Assembly: GCA_026826555.1 (NCBI GenBank)
Contig: JAKSZT010054396.1
Coordinates: 16,952,309-17,016,308, forward strand
Direction: 5' to 3'
Length of the DNA: 64,000 nucleotides
DNA from: Tolypeutes matacus
Taxonomy: Eukaryota > Chordata > Mammalia > Cingulata > Chlamyphoridae
A model generated the notes under the pieces. The model was not told where the DNA came from. It saw only the letters and a list, made by a program, of their open reading frames with translations, and searched no databases. Positions 1-10,878 of the stretch are shown piece after piece. The number at the start of each line of letters is the position of its first letter. Positions within the stretch are counted from its first letter, which is position 1. A program made the translations under genes and the position numbers.

Positions 1-49
1 CCCCTCCTCTCCCTCCTCTCCCTCCTCTCCCTCCTCTCCCTCCTCCCCT
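1..49. repeat. 9-bp minisatellite, pyrimidine strand
   Basis: About five tandem copies of the 9-mer ctcctctcc, almost perfect, run from the window edge. They abut the tail side of the adjacent minus-strand SINE, where a T-rich and C-rich tail is normally found. The array may therefore have grown from the SINE tail, and it may continue upstream of the window. Confidence 0.85.
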
Positions 50-248
50 TGCTGCTTGTGCTTTCTGTGTCCATTTGCTGCACGTTTTTTTCTGTGCCTG
101 CTTGTCTCCCTTTGTTGGGTCATCTTGCTGTGTCAGCTCACCCCGAGGCACAGACTGGCTTTCTGTCACCAGGAGGTCCCAGGAATCGAACCCAGGGCCT
201 CCCATATGGTAAATGGGAGCCCTACCAATTGAGCCACAGCCGCTTCCC
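50..248 (-). mobile_element. DAS-type SINE (tRNA-derived)
   Basis: Read on the minus strand it begins ggaagcggctgtggctcaat, which holds a tRNA-like A box. A B-box-like gggttcgattcc follows, then the family linker (tgctgcttgtgc and tccatttgctg on the plus strand). Matching copies recur on both strands across the window. This is the longer monomer, which keeps the cell-type linker missing from the short subfamily near 20.9, 24.0, 51.0 and 61.1 kb. I did not find a clear TSD. Confidence 0.85.
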
Positions 249-599
249 ACTGTATTCCTAACATAACATGAGGGGTGTCCAATAAATAAGTATTCAATAA
301 ATTGATGAGTGAATGCGTGAGCGATTAGCACCGTCTACCAAGGGTAGGAGCTTAATAAGTGGCCCTGTACATGCCAGATATTTGTCGACCGCACCCACCC
401 CCACCGATGACCTCAGTATTTTCTTTCAGCTGCGAGATTACGGTTTTAACGGTATCAGGAATGTGAAAGCAACTTGTAAGGTGTAAACTGCTTTAAAAAA
501 AAAAAAAAAGAGTTAATGCCTTCTCTTCCCAACTAGAATAAAAATCCCTCAGAGCAGAGGCCCCGATTTGGTCATCCCTGATTGAGATAGTCCCTGAGA
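249..599. other. unassigned non-coding sequence
   Basis: No gene or clear repeat is visible. There is a short A run at about 494-509 and a weak L2 or MIR tail-like stretch (aataaataagtattcaataaa) at about 280-302. Confidence 0.4.
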
Positions 600-1085
600 G
601 GGCAAACTATGACGAGCAGACAGTCCAGAAACGTTCGGCGAAATCAGAGAAGCCCTCCAGGGGCTTTCCCTAGCGTCCCCTAAAACTCAACGAACTTTAC
701 TGTGTCTTTGAAAGTTTTCATAGGGGGGGGAAAAGGTTGGCGGAAAAAACAAACAAAAAAACCGTAGTGAGTAAATGTGTCAAACGGGGAAGACCACGGG
801 GCACGCTGGGAAATCGGCTTTTTCAGTCCCCGCTTCTTCACCTGCTTTTAATACAACGTTCGCTCCTTCGTTCTCGGCCCGCATCTCCTTGGCCCTGAGG
901 CCCTCTGACGTACCAGTGAGCCCTGGTGGTTCGGGGCGCCCTCCACTCCAGCGGGAAGGAACGCCCCGCGGCCGGGATTCCCCGACTCAGCCCTCTGGGG
1001 GCGAGGCCCGCAGCGTGTCCAGATCGGGGAAACCCGGGCGGGGCGGCGGAGGGGGCGGATGGAAAACCTGCCAGAAGAGGCGGGG
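600..1085. promoter_or_regulatory. CpG island with GC boxes, candidate orphan promoter
   Basis: I counted 24 CpG dinucleotides between 841 and 1082 and 5 more in 781-840. Most of the rest of the window is CpG-poor. The densest part (1030-1060) holds several Sp1-type GC boxes: gggcgg at 1036-1041, ggggcgg at 1040-1046 and gggggcgg at 1051-1058. No TATA box is obvious. CpG islands of this kind usually mark a constitutive promoter or first exon. The window shows no convincing exon or splice pair, so direction and target gene are unknown. Open frames across the island are expected from the GC richness and are not evidence of coding. Confidence 0.6.
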
Positions 1086-1211
1086 GTGTGTGCAGAGTTT
1101 GCACCTTTCAGAGGGGAGGAATGTGCAATTTCAACCCCACTATCAAATGGTTCTCTTCTAAAGGATACACTCACACATTTGATGGTGGGGGAGGAGTGTG
1201 GGAAACCATAC

Positions 1212-1225
1212 GTTGCCATGGGAAC
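1212..1225. promoter_or_regulatory. RFX/X-box-like palindrome
   Basis: The sequence gttgccatgggaac is a near-perfect inverted repeat. It differs at one base from the RFX X-box form GTTGCCATGGCAAC as I recall it. It lies about 130 bp from the CpG island. X-boxes occur in promoters of ciliary and MHC class II genes, but function here is only an inference from the motif and its position. Confidence 0.4.
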
Positions 1226-1529
1226 CATGATCAGGAAAGGTCTCAAGGTTGTTGCGACCTTCCTGTAGCCTTAGACTTGAGGCTCCTGGCAGAATCGGTG
1301 ATTCTTAGGCAAGCCTGACCGGACTCTGGGGAAAACTAGCTCTGGGTACCCCCACTCAGGCAAGACTCATTGGAAACACCAAGAGAGCTTCTTTAGTTAT
1401 TTACTGTAGAAACGTTTCTAAGCAAAGCCTCCTTGGGAAACCAAAGTTGGAAGTTTGGTAGGTATTCAGAAGGGAGGAGGTAGGCAGCATTGGCTCAGGG
1501 AGTCTTCTGTCACCTGGTTTGATTCTCCT

Positions 1530-1700
1530 AGTATCACTTAATTAGATATTGCCTTGCCTGTTTACTTGTTTACTATAGTCACCTCCATGAGAACAGCGAC
1601 CTTGCCAGTCCTTTTCATTGCCTGATTTCCAGCTCCTGGAATACAGCCTGGGACGTGGCAGGCCCCCAGCAACTATTTGTTGAATTAGTAAATAAATGAA
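1530..1700 (+). repeat. L2 LINE 3' end fragment
   Basis: The stretch matches the recalled L2 3' end pattern: tccatgagaacag, then a cagcctgggacgtggcagg-like segment, then aactatttgttgaat and a short A-rich end. It is ancient and diverged. Confidence 0.6.
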
Positions 1701-1779
1701 AAGGGAGTGGGGGTGAGCTTCAGCCAGGCAACCCTCATTTCCTCAAGCAGGAATGCTGCCTGAGTCATTCTCCCCACAT

Positions 1780-2290
1780 TTTTCCTTTCACCCCTTCACA
1801 TAATCTCCCTGTCCAAAATTCTTCAGGGGCTCCCCATCCCTGGCAGGATAAAATGGGAAGTCATTGCCTGGCACATGAGAGCCATCGCATGCCTGTCCTC
1901 TCCCTGTTACTAAAGCTTTTTTTTTCTTTTTGACTGTCCTACCAGTACCTGAAATAGCTCCCTCATTATAGAAAAGTGCCTCTTCACACATTGGTGTCTT
2001 CCCCCACCTGTTTCTGGTCTACCCGGCCAGCTCCTGCTCCTTCCCCAAGAAGCAAGAGTATGTTTAGTCTCCTCGGGGATGCCCTACACCACTCACTCAG
2101 CAGACTTCTAAAGCCTCCCCTCCCCCCCAACACACACACATTCTGTTCCTGCAGCTTGTCACATGATAATGTTATCATCTACATGTAAATCTCCCCTGGG
2201 TGCAAGTACTCTTCTTTGCATCAGTGGATCTTCAGCACTTAGTTCAGCAATAGCAGATATTTTTAAAATATTATGTTTGTTGATTGAATG
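1780..2290 (+). repeat. L2 LINE fragment
   Basis: The diagnostic L2 segment ttcaggggctccccatc at about 1823 is followed by a diverged body. An L2-like 3' end (cagcacttagttcagcaatagc, ttgttgattgaatg) closes at about 2290. It is probably one or two pieces of one old insertion. Confidence 0.6.
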
Positions 2291-2389
2291 TTGTTGGACG
2301 TACCCCTTTTGAGACTGATTATATCAATAATTACATGTCATGATCTGCTGGGTTTTCAAAGCAAGGACCTCAAATACTCTTAAGAGTGG

Positions 2390-2590
2390 AAAGTTAAATT
2401 TATTGGGTCCCAACTAGGTGTCAGACACTATGTCAAATGGTTTTCATTTCTTCTTTAATCCCTACAACAAACCTGGGCGGTACATATTATCACCTCCATT
2501 TACTAATGAGAAAACTAAAGCCCAGAAAATGTTCAATAACTGCACAAGGTTATACAATTATTAATTCCTTATTTATCAAAGGAGGTAGAG
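2390..2590 (-). repeat. MIR SINE fragment
   Basis: The reverse complement carries the MIR core. On the plus strand it reads as tttaatccctacaacaaacctgg, then tccatttactaatgagaaaac and the weakened tRNA-like part. Diverged as expected for a mammal-wide element. Confidence 0.65.
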
Positions 2591-2599
2591 TTTCATCCC

Positions 2600-3820
2600 T
2601 CCTATACATGGTCATTTGAATGATTTTGCAATATTATATGGGGGTAGCTGAAGTTCCTAATAATGAAGACACAGACACCACACAACATGAAGAGCTTTCT
2701 GAGTAATTAAAGAAAGAATTGTTATGTTTATAATGATTTTAATAATCATTATATCATCAACATCTCAATCTCTATTAATCCTTTTAGCAACTTTCCTCTT
2801 TATTACTGAAATGTGTACTCCACAGCACTTTTATGGAGCTGATAAGGTTTTCTCTTTTAAAGACTCACATTACAGATAAAGCACTTAGCAAAGCAGTGTG
2901 GCACTGACACCAAACAACTCTTTAACAGTTAACATGTCATTTCTCTCTCTGGGCCTCAGTCTTCCTATCTGTAAAATTAGGGAGTTAGACTAACTGGTCA
3001 CCAAAGGCCTTTCCAGAGTGATCATCTAGTGATCCTGTGACTAGCTCATGGCCACTCAGTGACTGACACAAAACCACCCTTGTATCCTGTGGCAGACTGC
3101 TAACTTTTCACTTCAAATCTGTTCCTCTTCTCTTGGGCTCACAACTAGAAATTTCTCCATTTCCCTTGTAGTTAGGTGTGGTCATGTTTCAGTCAATGGC
3201 ATCTGAGATGAAATCACAAGGATCAGCTTTGGCTGGCACTGTGGACAGCTGCTCATGACAAAAATACTTCAATGTCTAGTTTTGTTTATCAACACATGGA
3301 GGAAACCAGGGAACTATATTATATATTAGGTCAGGTCCAGAAAGAAATGTGGGTCTTCTAGACTTCCAATCTGCCCTTTCTGTTTTCCCTCTTCAACCAT
3401 ATGTTCACTCATTCAAAGCTTGTCTGAGTTCCTCCCACGTGCCAGATACTGAAGATTTGGGGACTTAGGGCTTAGCACTAATGGGGTCCTCTTCTAGCAA
3501 TATCTCTCATGCACTATCAAGACAGAAAGCTTTGTGATTTCATTTGTTTTCCCTTCTTCACTGGTTGCCTGAATGGACATGGAGTTTCTGAGTTTCAGTC
3601 AGTGTTATCTAGACCAGGAGCGTTAAGCCTTTTAATTGTGAAAATGACATCATACATGTAAAGGGCCCAGTCTGGTGCTTGATGTACAATAAATGTCTGT
3701 CATTGAGACATTGACAGATAGGATGACTGATGTGAGCAGTGGGGTTTGGGGAGTGATGGCCTAAAATAATTGATTCTAGTATAGCTGGCACAGAAGGTTA
3801 GTTTTTTTGTCCTTTTAAGG
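2600..3820. other. unassigned non-coding sequence, one MIR-like core
   Basis: No gene is visible. A short MIR-like core (ctgggcctcagtcttcctat) occurs at about 2950-2975 in plus orientation. The rest looks unique and moderately AT-rich. Confidence 0.4.
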
Positions 3821-3824
3821 GGAC

Positions 3825-4240
3825 ATTCATTCAATAAATATCATTGATGTATTAGATGATTAGGATACAAAAGTGAATGATACACGGTCTCATCCTCAAA
3901 GGGATGAGGGAAGAAGCAAGAGAAACAGACAAGCAAACAGCAATTGCAACACAGTGTGATAAATGCTAGAAGGGGAAGTACAGGATATTGCTTAGCCACA
4001 AACAAGGGGCAGCAAACCCAAGCTAGCGGATGGGAGTGGGGGCGGGGGAAGCATCAGGCAAGGCTTCATGGAGGAAGTAACAAATGACCTGAGACTTGAT
4101 TGATACATAGGAGCTGGTCAGGTGAAATGGGTGGGGTAGTCATAGGGTTCCAGGCAGAGGGAACAGTATCCACAAAGGCTCCCAGGCCCAGGAGTTTCTG
4201 GGACTGCCAATCTGTCTGGAGAGTCATGCAAGGGATGGAA
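3825..4240 (-). repeat. L2 LINE 3' fragment
   Basis: It opens with the inverted L2 3' end (ttcattcaataaatatcattg). Further in lie the L2 landmarks caaggcttcatggaggaagt and ttccaggcagagggaacag in the same inverted order. Confidence 0.65.
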
Positions 4241-4244
4241 GGCT

Positions 4245-4835
4245 GAGAGATGAGGCTAGCAAGGGAGGCAGAGGACAGATGGCCAAGGGCTGCTGAAGGT
4301 CTGTAACAGAGAGCTGCCAACACAGAGAAATCTGGGACCCCAGAACTCTGGCATCTTTCAAGGTTGCACTTTGCCAGGGCATGGGAAAGTGGGTAAGGGT
4401 ACAAAGATACAGAAAGAAAGGACAGATAAAATTGGGTAAAAAAAGGAATTGCCAATTATTAAATATCTGCAAGACGTTCAACTTCATTAGTCATCTGGGA
4501 AATGCAAATTAAAACCACAGCGCATAACTAGCTAGAAACACATAGGTAGGGATTCGAATGCAGATATGACTCCCCCCACCCTAATCATGATCAGACCCCC
4601 CAGAAACTCTGCCCTGAGGAGCTTCCAACCCACTGAGAGGGAAAGACTACACACTTTAAGAAGCAGAATTGTGATGGGGAAGAAACCATCATCTCTGCCT
4701 TTCCCCCTTCTCTCCTAATCTTAATCTGATCTGACAATTTAGCTACTCAGAAGAGTTAATCAGAAAACAAATTTCACAAAAATCCAGATTGTCAGAATCC
4801 CAGCCCATTCGTGAACCCCCTGCTGCACTGAAAAG
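4245..4835. other. unassigned non-coding sequence
   Basis: No exon or well-defined repeat is seen. A short L1-like stretch (cattagtcatctgggaaatgcaaattaaaaccaca region, about 4483-4518) suggests a small old L1 piece. Confidence 0.35.
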
Positions 4836-4837
4836 AA

Positions 4838-4965
4838 CTGGGTCTTTGGATCCAATCAAGAGCCCTGCCTCTCTGCTCCTGACCTGCTGTGTGACCTTAG
4901 GCCAGCACCCTAACCTCTCCTGAGCCTCCATTTATGAATTGGGGCTAATAATAGCTGCTTCTAAA
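4838..4965 (+). repeat. MIR SINE fragment
   Basis: The core gctgtgtgaccttaggcca is followed by ctctcctgagcctccattta, the usual MIR order on the plus strand. Confidence 0.7.
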
Positions 4966-5995
4966 ATGGTCACTCCCCCTCTGTCTTCCTTAGCCGTACT
5001 TAATGTTTGGAAAGAGAGAGTGAGATTCACATGTGGTGATCAGAACCATTTGCTAAAGTTGCCAACCCACATGATTTATGTATTTATGTAGTCACACCAA
5101 AAGTTTATGAGCATATTTTATAATTAGATCATCAAGAAAGCCCTATGGAGGCCTAACTAGGCATAAGTTGGCAAAAGCAGGGAAAAAATTGTATTTAACA
5201 TTATTACCTTAAAAGAATAATGGTGGAAACACAAGGACAGGGCCTTAGAGTCCTTTTGTCCTCTCTCAGTTACCTGCCCTGCAGCTGGTGCTTTCAGACT
5301 GCAAATGCAGACAAGGTTGCCCTTTCAGAGCACTTAGGGCAGAAGGACAAGAGAGCTGGAAGGGTCAGGAGTTTCACAGAGGAGGAAACTGGTCACAGAG
5401 ATGTGATAAGTTTGTCCAGCAGAATGAGCCCTCTAGTCTGCTCCTGACACCATAGTGGTCTCCGCTTTCTGCTTCTGTGCAAAGCCAATTCAGAGGAGAG
5501 TTTTTCCCTGCGCCTTTCCCTGTGTGCAGGTTGCACAAGTTGTCTCTACTGGGGAAAGAGATGGCTACAGAGGGAAAAGCAATGAATGCAGCAATCAGAT
5601 AGCAGGCCCCTTCATAAATAGCCTCCAGGTTCAAGCCAGAGAGCCCTGGAAGGCAGTGGTATCCTCATGACAGTGTGCCTGATGTATTTTAGGTGCGCAG
5701 GGAATTACATTTATCTGGTAGATAAATGCACAAGAAGCCATGAAATGCTTACTGCAAAGGGGTCTTTGAATGCATAGACTACCTCTAGAAGGGCACAAAA
5801 GAAACTTGTACCAGTTGTTGGCTCTGGGGAGAGAAACTGGATGAGAAAAGGGAAAGAAGGGAGGGAAATTTACCTTTCATTGAACATCCTTTTATTCCTT
5901 TTGAATTTTGTACCATTTTTTTAAGTAAATAATATTTTTTAAAATTTTATATGTGATTCACTGCTCAGGGACATTTGCACTGCAATGGTAAGGGT
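4966..5995. other. unassigned non-coding sequence
   Basis: No gene is supported. Frames on both strands are short and lack family resemblance. An AT-rich patch lies at about 5910-5955. Confidence 0.4.
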
Positions 5996-5999
5996 GGGG

Positions 6000-6330
6000 T
6001 GGGAGTGGGATCGTAACAGTCAAGCCTACTTGGGTTTGACTCCTAGTTAGTCCTGCTACTTCCTAGCTGTGTGTCTCAAAACAAGTTACCTTAACATTAA
6101 CTCTGTTAACACTTAACAGAGGCTCACTATGCGCCAGGCATTCTTCTGAGTGCTTTCTGTATGTGGATTCATCCTCAGGACAACCCTTCCAGAGGGATAC
6201 TATTCTTATCTTTATCCTCCCTATTTTACAGATGAGGAAATCAAGGCCTAGAAAAGCTAAGGAACTTGCTTAGGGCGTCACAGCCAGGCAGGCTATCACC
6301 CGAGGCCAGCTCTTCCCACCTTCACTCTGC
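6000..6330. repeat. two MIR fragments in opposite orientation
   Basis: A plus-strand MIR piece (tacttcctagctgtgtgtctc, about 6010-6090) is followed by a minus-strand MIR (cctccctattttacagatgagg then tcaaggcctagaaaagc, about 6115-6330). Confidence 0.65.
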
Positions 6331-6334
6331 TGCC

Positions 6335-7680
6335 CTGCAGTGTTAACATTGTCCTTTTTTCCATAAGGAATCCTTAAAAATGCAAACATTTTCAAGATTT
6401 AAAAAAAAAATACAAAACAACCTTTCTAACAGTGGGCTGTTGGATACGGTGACAGGCTAGCCAGGGAAGTGCTGGTCGGAGAATCAGCAGAGCAGGTAAA
6501 AAGGAGGAGAGAAGTTCAGTTCTAATGAAGTTAAGAACTTTGCATAAAGAGAGAAGGTAGTTGAATTGTAGCATACAGGTAAGCTTTCTGTTTTACAATT
6601 TATTTTATTCTTTTTTAAAATTTGAATTCTATATTGGAGGAGGGCACCATGAGTTCCTCAGCGTTCAGGGCCTGTAGAAACATGAATAGTGTGGAGCTAG
6701 TTTTAGGCAGGGTGCTCCCCTTCCTCTATTCCCCCCTTCACCCGCCCCCCACCCTAAATGGGTCCTAGGCCGAGTTGCCTTCTGCTTGTATCACTGATCT
6801 GTCTGTGATCATCCACAGAAGGTGTTTTTATGGGTGACATCCTGATATTAATTTGTCTCTAATCATTTACCTCTTTTTCTTATACTTTGATTAAAAAAAC
6901 AGCTCTGGTGAATTGAATGCCCCAGGCAATCAGGGTCTCAGTTTCATTGAGTTTTTACTGCACTTGGGAAAAAAATTCATCATTTCCTAACAAAAAAAGA
7001 TGTTCAAAGTCAAGAATGGGCTTGAATTTGTAAGGGGCACATACACTTATTTTGCTTTGGTTGAGTTGAAAAGACTCTTCTTCACCATGTCACAAATGCA
7101 TTTCTTTTCCATTTTCCCTGCTGCTGCCCCCACCTCCTTCTTCCCCAGGACACTCGCTGTTCTTTCCAGGGCTCCCAGGAAACATCAGGCCACTCTTTCT
7201 TCTGAGCCCCTCCCACAGGCCTTGATGTGGCCTTTCTACTCAGCTTGTGCTCAGATAGGGAGCTCCTGGAACCAACCCTCCCCTTTATGTCTTGCCTGAG
7301 TGTCCAGCCTGGCAGCTGGCAGTGCCCAAGGAATGGAGAAACCACACAAAGACCTAATTCACACCTCCCACCTCCAGTTGTCAGTGAAAATGTGCATCAT
7401 CTCTTCCTGCCTATGCTCTATCAGAAGCTGTCAGTAGCTCAGAGGAGCAAGCCCCAGACCCTTCCCTGGCATTGAGACACCCCCACATTTGATCCTGACT
7501 GACCTTCTAGCCTTGCTTCTCGCCACACCCCCCGCAGTGGCCTGGTTGCTGAGCAGATCCTGACTGCTCTAAGCTTGGCTCTTCTCTTAATCTGTTCCCT
7601 TTGCCTGTTTCATTCCAGCCTATTGAAGTCCTCCTATCCACCAAGACCCCAAACAAAGCCCAGTTTCTAGAAAAAATCTT
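6335..7680. other. unassigned non-coding sequence
   Basis: No gene or clear repeat is recognised. A C-rich tract lies at 6717-6755. The frame at 7000-7299 has no codon pattern or homology that I can recognise. Confidence 0.4.
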
Positions 7681-7699
7681 CCCAGTATCCATCTCATTC

Positions 7700-7810
7700 A
7701 TATTTTCTTTCTCCCTCTCCTTCTTTCTCTCACACACATGCACATATGCACACACACATACAAACTCTTACATACATTTTTTTTCCATATACACTCTTAC
7801 ACAGAATGTG
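7700..7810. repeat. CT-rich tract and (CA)n microsatellite
   Basis: A pyrimidine tract (tttctttctccctctccttc) passes into imperfect cacaca and acataca repeats. This is low-complexity sequence, and the overlapping frames are artefacts of it. Confidence 0.75.
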
Positions 7811-8044
7811 GATTAATCTCCCTCCTCCACTCATGTTCCTATGGGATTCTGCTTGTACCTCTAAGATAGCACTCATTTGGGGCTGCTTTGGAGTAGAGTT
7901 TTTCATGCTTATACCACCTCCCAGGTTAGAAACTGAACACCTGAAATGCCAGAGCTAACTATTCCTCATTCATCTGCATATTTATCAAAATACAGGTCCT
8001 GTGACTTTACCCGTAGTAGGTTCTCAATAAATTTTTGGCACTTG

Positions 8045-8290
8045 AGTGCAGTGACAAAGAGCCTTGGCTTTGGCAATGGACAGAACTGAGTTTGAGTGTG
8101 CCTTTGCCCCTTCGTAACTGTGTGACCTTAGATGAGTGACCTAGCCTCTCTGAACCTCCTTTGTCTAAAACCTATAAAATAGGGGTTATAATAGTGCCTT
8201 CCCCATGGGGTGGTGAGGATTGAATAAGACAACATGTGTAAACACTCAACTCCTGCCATTCACAAAGTAGGTGCCTGATGAACATGAGTC
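8045..8290 (+). repeat. MIR SINE, near full length
   Basis: The order is MIR-like throughout: ggctttggcaatggacagaa, aactgtgtgaccttagatga, ctctctgaacctcctttgtc, then a gttataatag segment and gtaggtgcctgatgaac. It is one of the more complete MIRs in the window. Confidence 0.75.
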
Positions 8291-8294
8291 ACCT

Positions 8295-10075
8295 CCTCCA
8301 CCCTCCCAACTTTATCTTACTCACACTTGGGAGCTTTCACTTCTGCCCTGGCCCTCTTGGAGAGGTTATCTGGGGAAAAGCCTACTAGAATATTCACATT
8401 AGAAGCCAGAGATGACCTCCATGCAAGCCTGGACCTCGTTACAGAAGGGGTGGCAAAGATGGAAGGAATTCTGAGGAAAGAGGGGAACATAAAGTTGGCA
8501 GCCTCAAGGCCTGTAGGAAGTGAGACCACATCCTCCCCAGATGCTGCTTGGGAGATCAGCTCCTCCAATTTCCAAGCTAGAGATTAGCACCTGCTAGAGA
8601 CCCTCCCAAAGCCATCTCCCTACTTTAAGGTGAGCCTGAGTAATCCAAGAACAGAAAGGGCAGCTTGGCACATGGAAAAGGGAATTTTCCAAAGGAACCT
8701 GGTCATTGCGTCTCTGGCACTGGGAGTGTAGGAACAGAGGTCTAAGGGGCAGGAGGGCCAGGGAGCTGCCTCCCATCATCAAGACACTCTCACTTGCCAG
8801 ACAGTCTTCTGATCTTACTTTGGTTTCCAGGAGCACACATCCTGGAAAGCGGAGCAGGGGAAACAGGGTGGTGGGGTGGAGAAGGGAGGGGTGGAGACAG
8901 AGCAAGATGCTCTGTTTGGCAGCTATGGGTCTCAGCACAAATTATTACATGGTCGTTTTGATACATTTCAGTCTCTTGAGAGTTTGGGCAGTGCCACCAA
9001 CTTTTCTCAAGCCTGAGCTCCCTGAATAAACTGATCTATTTGCCTCCGCCCACCATCCACATCAGCCTGTCTACATTCAGCCTGCCCAAATTCCTGTCCT
9101 TGTGTTGGAGCAGCACTTGGGATAGGAGGGAGGGAGTGATACTAGAGACAGAGTTGTCTCTGTGGGAAGACTGGAATGCCATGTGGCAGCATTCCCTTGG
9201 AGATATTAGCCTGGGCTAGGATCTTGGCACTTGAATGAATTTTGGAGATCATCTAGTCCAATTCACCCTTTCACAGTACAGATGAGGAAACTGAGCCCTA
9301 AGGAGGCTAAGCCAGGTGAAAACCAGGTCTCCTCATCGCCAATGCAGGGTTTTCATCCTTTTTCTCTGTGACAGTCTCACAAAGACATCTTGGTGAGGTA
9401 TGATGAGGCATCATCACACGGTTTTAAAGGATGAATCTGTATTTGACTAGGAAGTGTGAATTCTACTTCCTCTAACCTCAGGTTGGAACCCAAACTCACT
9501 CCCTCTCTGACTTGTAGCTTCTTATTCCTGGGGATAAAGGGAGAGGACTTGTACAAATGGTGTCTAGAATTTACACTGTTAGAATCTTAGGGTGCAGTTG
9601 GGGTAAGTTTAATGTGTGAGGGTTTTGACTTGATCAACCTACCCTTTTGAGTACTGGGAAGGCAGGCAGGCCTTCCATAGTGGTTGAGTGATGATATCAT
9701 AGGAGATTTTTCTTTCTTTTCTCTATTTTTCCCATTTTGTGTATTGGAGTTACATTTCTTTTATAATGAAAAAACAAACAAACAAACAAAAAAACATATT
9801 TTAGCACCATCTCATCTTGCCTCTCTCCAATAGGAGAATTGTAAGAATTACAACTTACAACCGAATTTTTTAATGTCTTGTGCCCATGGAAGTTATAAAT
9901 TATGAAGATTGAGAAAACATCACCTGAATTTCATAATGCAACCAAATAAAATTTGCTACCATGTTACCAGGATGTGTTTGATGATATGCATGATCACTGT
10001 ATAGCCAGGCATAAACAACAGTTCTCATAAAACACTTTGATTAAGTATACCTCATTACTTGGAACAGCCAAACTG
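8295..10075. other. unassigned sequence with a MIR-like minus fragment
   Basis: About 9235-9320 carries an inverted MIR-type end (ttggagatcatctagtccaa, cagatgaggaaactgagccc). An (AAAC)n microsatellite lies at about 9770-9796. The rest is unassigned and no coding signal is convincing. Confidence 0.4.
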
Positions 10076-10079
10076 GGCC

Positions 10080-10215
10080 TTTGTCGGGGCGCTGGGGAGG
10101 GGAAAGCGGAACAGGTTCAGAAGGGTTAAGTAACTGGCCCAGGGTTACTTAGTGCAAGTGGCCGAAATGGTGGTGGGAGGCGGGGGTGGGGTGGGGCGGG
10201 TGTGTGTGTGAAGGG
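10080..10215. other. G-rich tract
   Basis: The plus strand is rich in G runs (gggcgctggggagggg near 10086; ggtggtgggaggcgggggtggggtggggcggg near 10170). It ends in a short (GT)n. G runs of this density could form G-quadruplexes. CpG is not as dense as at 0.9 kb. Confidence 0.5.
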
Positions 10216-10875
10216 CTCCAAACTCAGTTCTATCAGTCTCTGAAAATCAGTTCTCCCCACGAGGCGCGCTGGAACATAGCAGAAGTTTCCAGACTACATA
10301 CTTAAAGCCTGTGTGACCATCAATAGCTACACTGGGTCTCCGTCTCCTCGTTTATAAAAATAAAGTTCTCGGGAAGGATGTTTCCCAAATGTCCTCCTAG
10401 CGCTGCACTCTTTGTCGCAGTGTTTCCTTTGTAAAAGGCTCAGTTGGACGGATTCTCACCTGCCACCTGCCGGCAGAGCTCCACTGGGGACTCAGGCCTC
10501 CCCTGGGCTTTCCCCCTAGAGGACACCGGTGGTACTGCAGGAGCCAGGGCTCCGGGTGAGTGTCCACGCAACTGCCAGATCCCACGGTAGGAGCCACTTT
10601 AACCATGGCTTTACCTTTGTTTGTTCTGTTTTGTTTTTTAATGGACCTACAAAACGTTCTCACAGCCCTTCCCACATTCACCAGGGCAGTGCTACTGGAA
10701 CAGTTAATGACGGGGAGCATTTGTAGCCTGAAGAACTGCTGAATCTATGAGTCAATATTTTAATTTGGGTTGTATTTTTATTTCCTACACCTCAGTTTCT
10801 TTTAGCCCCTATGAGACCAGTTCTTGATCCAATGCTGATTTTGCAGGGCTGCCAAACTTGATGTGATTATAAAAT
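10216..10875. other. unassigned non-coding sequence
   Basis: No repeat or gene is recognised here. Short opposing frames at 10397-10742 overlap each other and have no recognisable family. Confidence 0.35.
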
Positions 10876-10878
10876 AAT

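Noticed and set aside
775..1318. Overlapping open frames of about 130 residues across the CpG island
   Set aside because: Frames are open on both strands at once because the region is GC-rich. There is no recognisable domain, no splice pair and no preferred frame.
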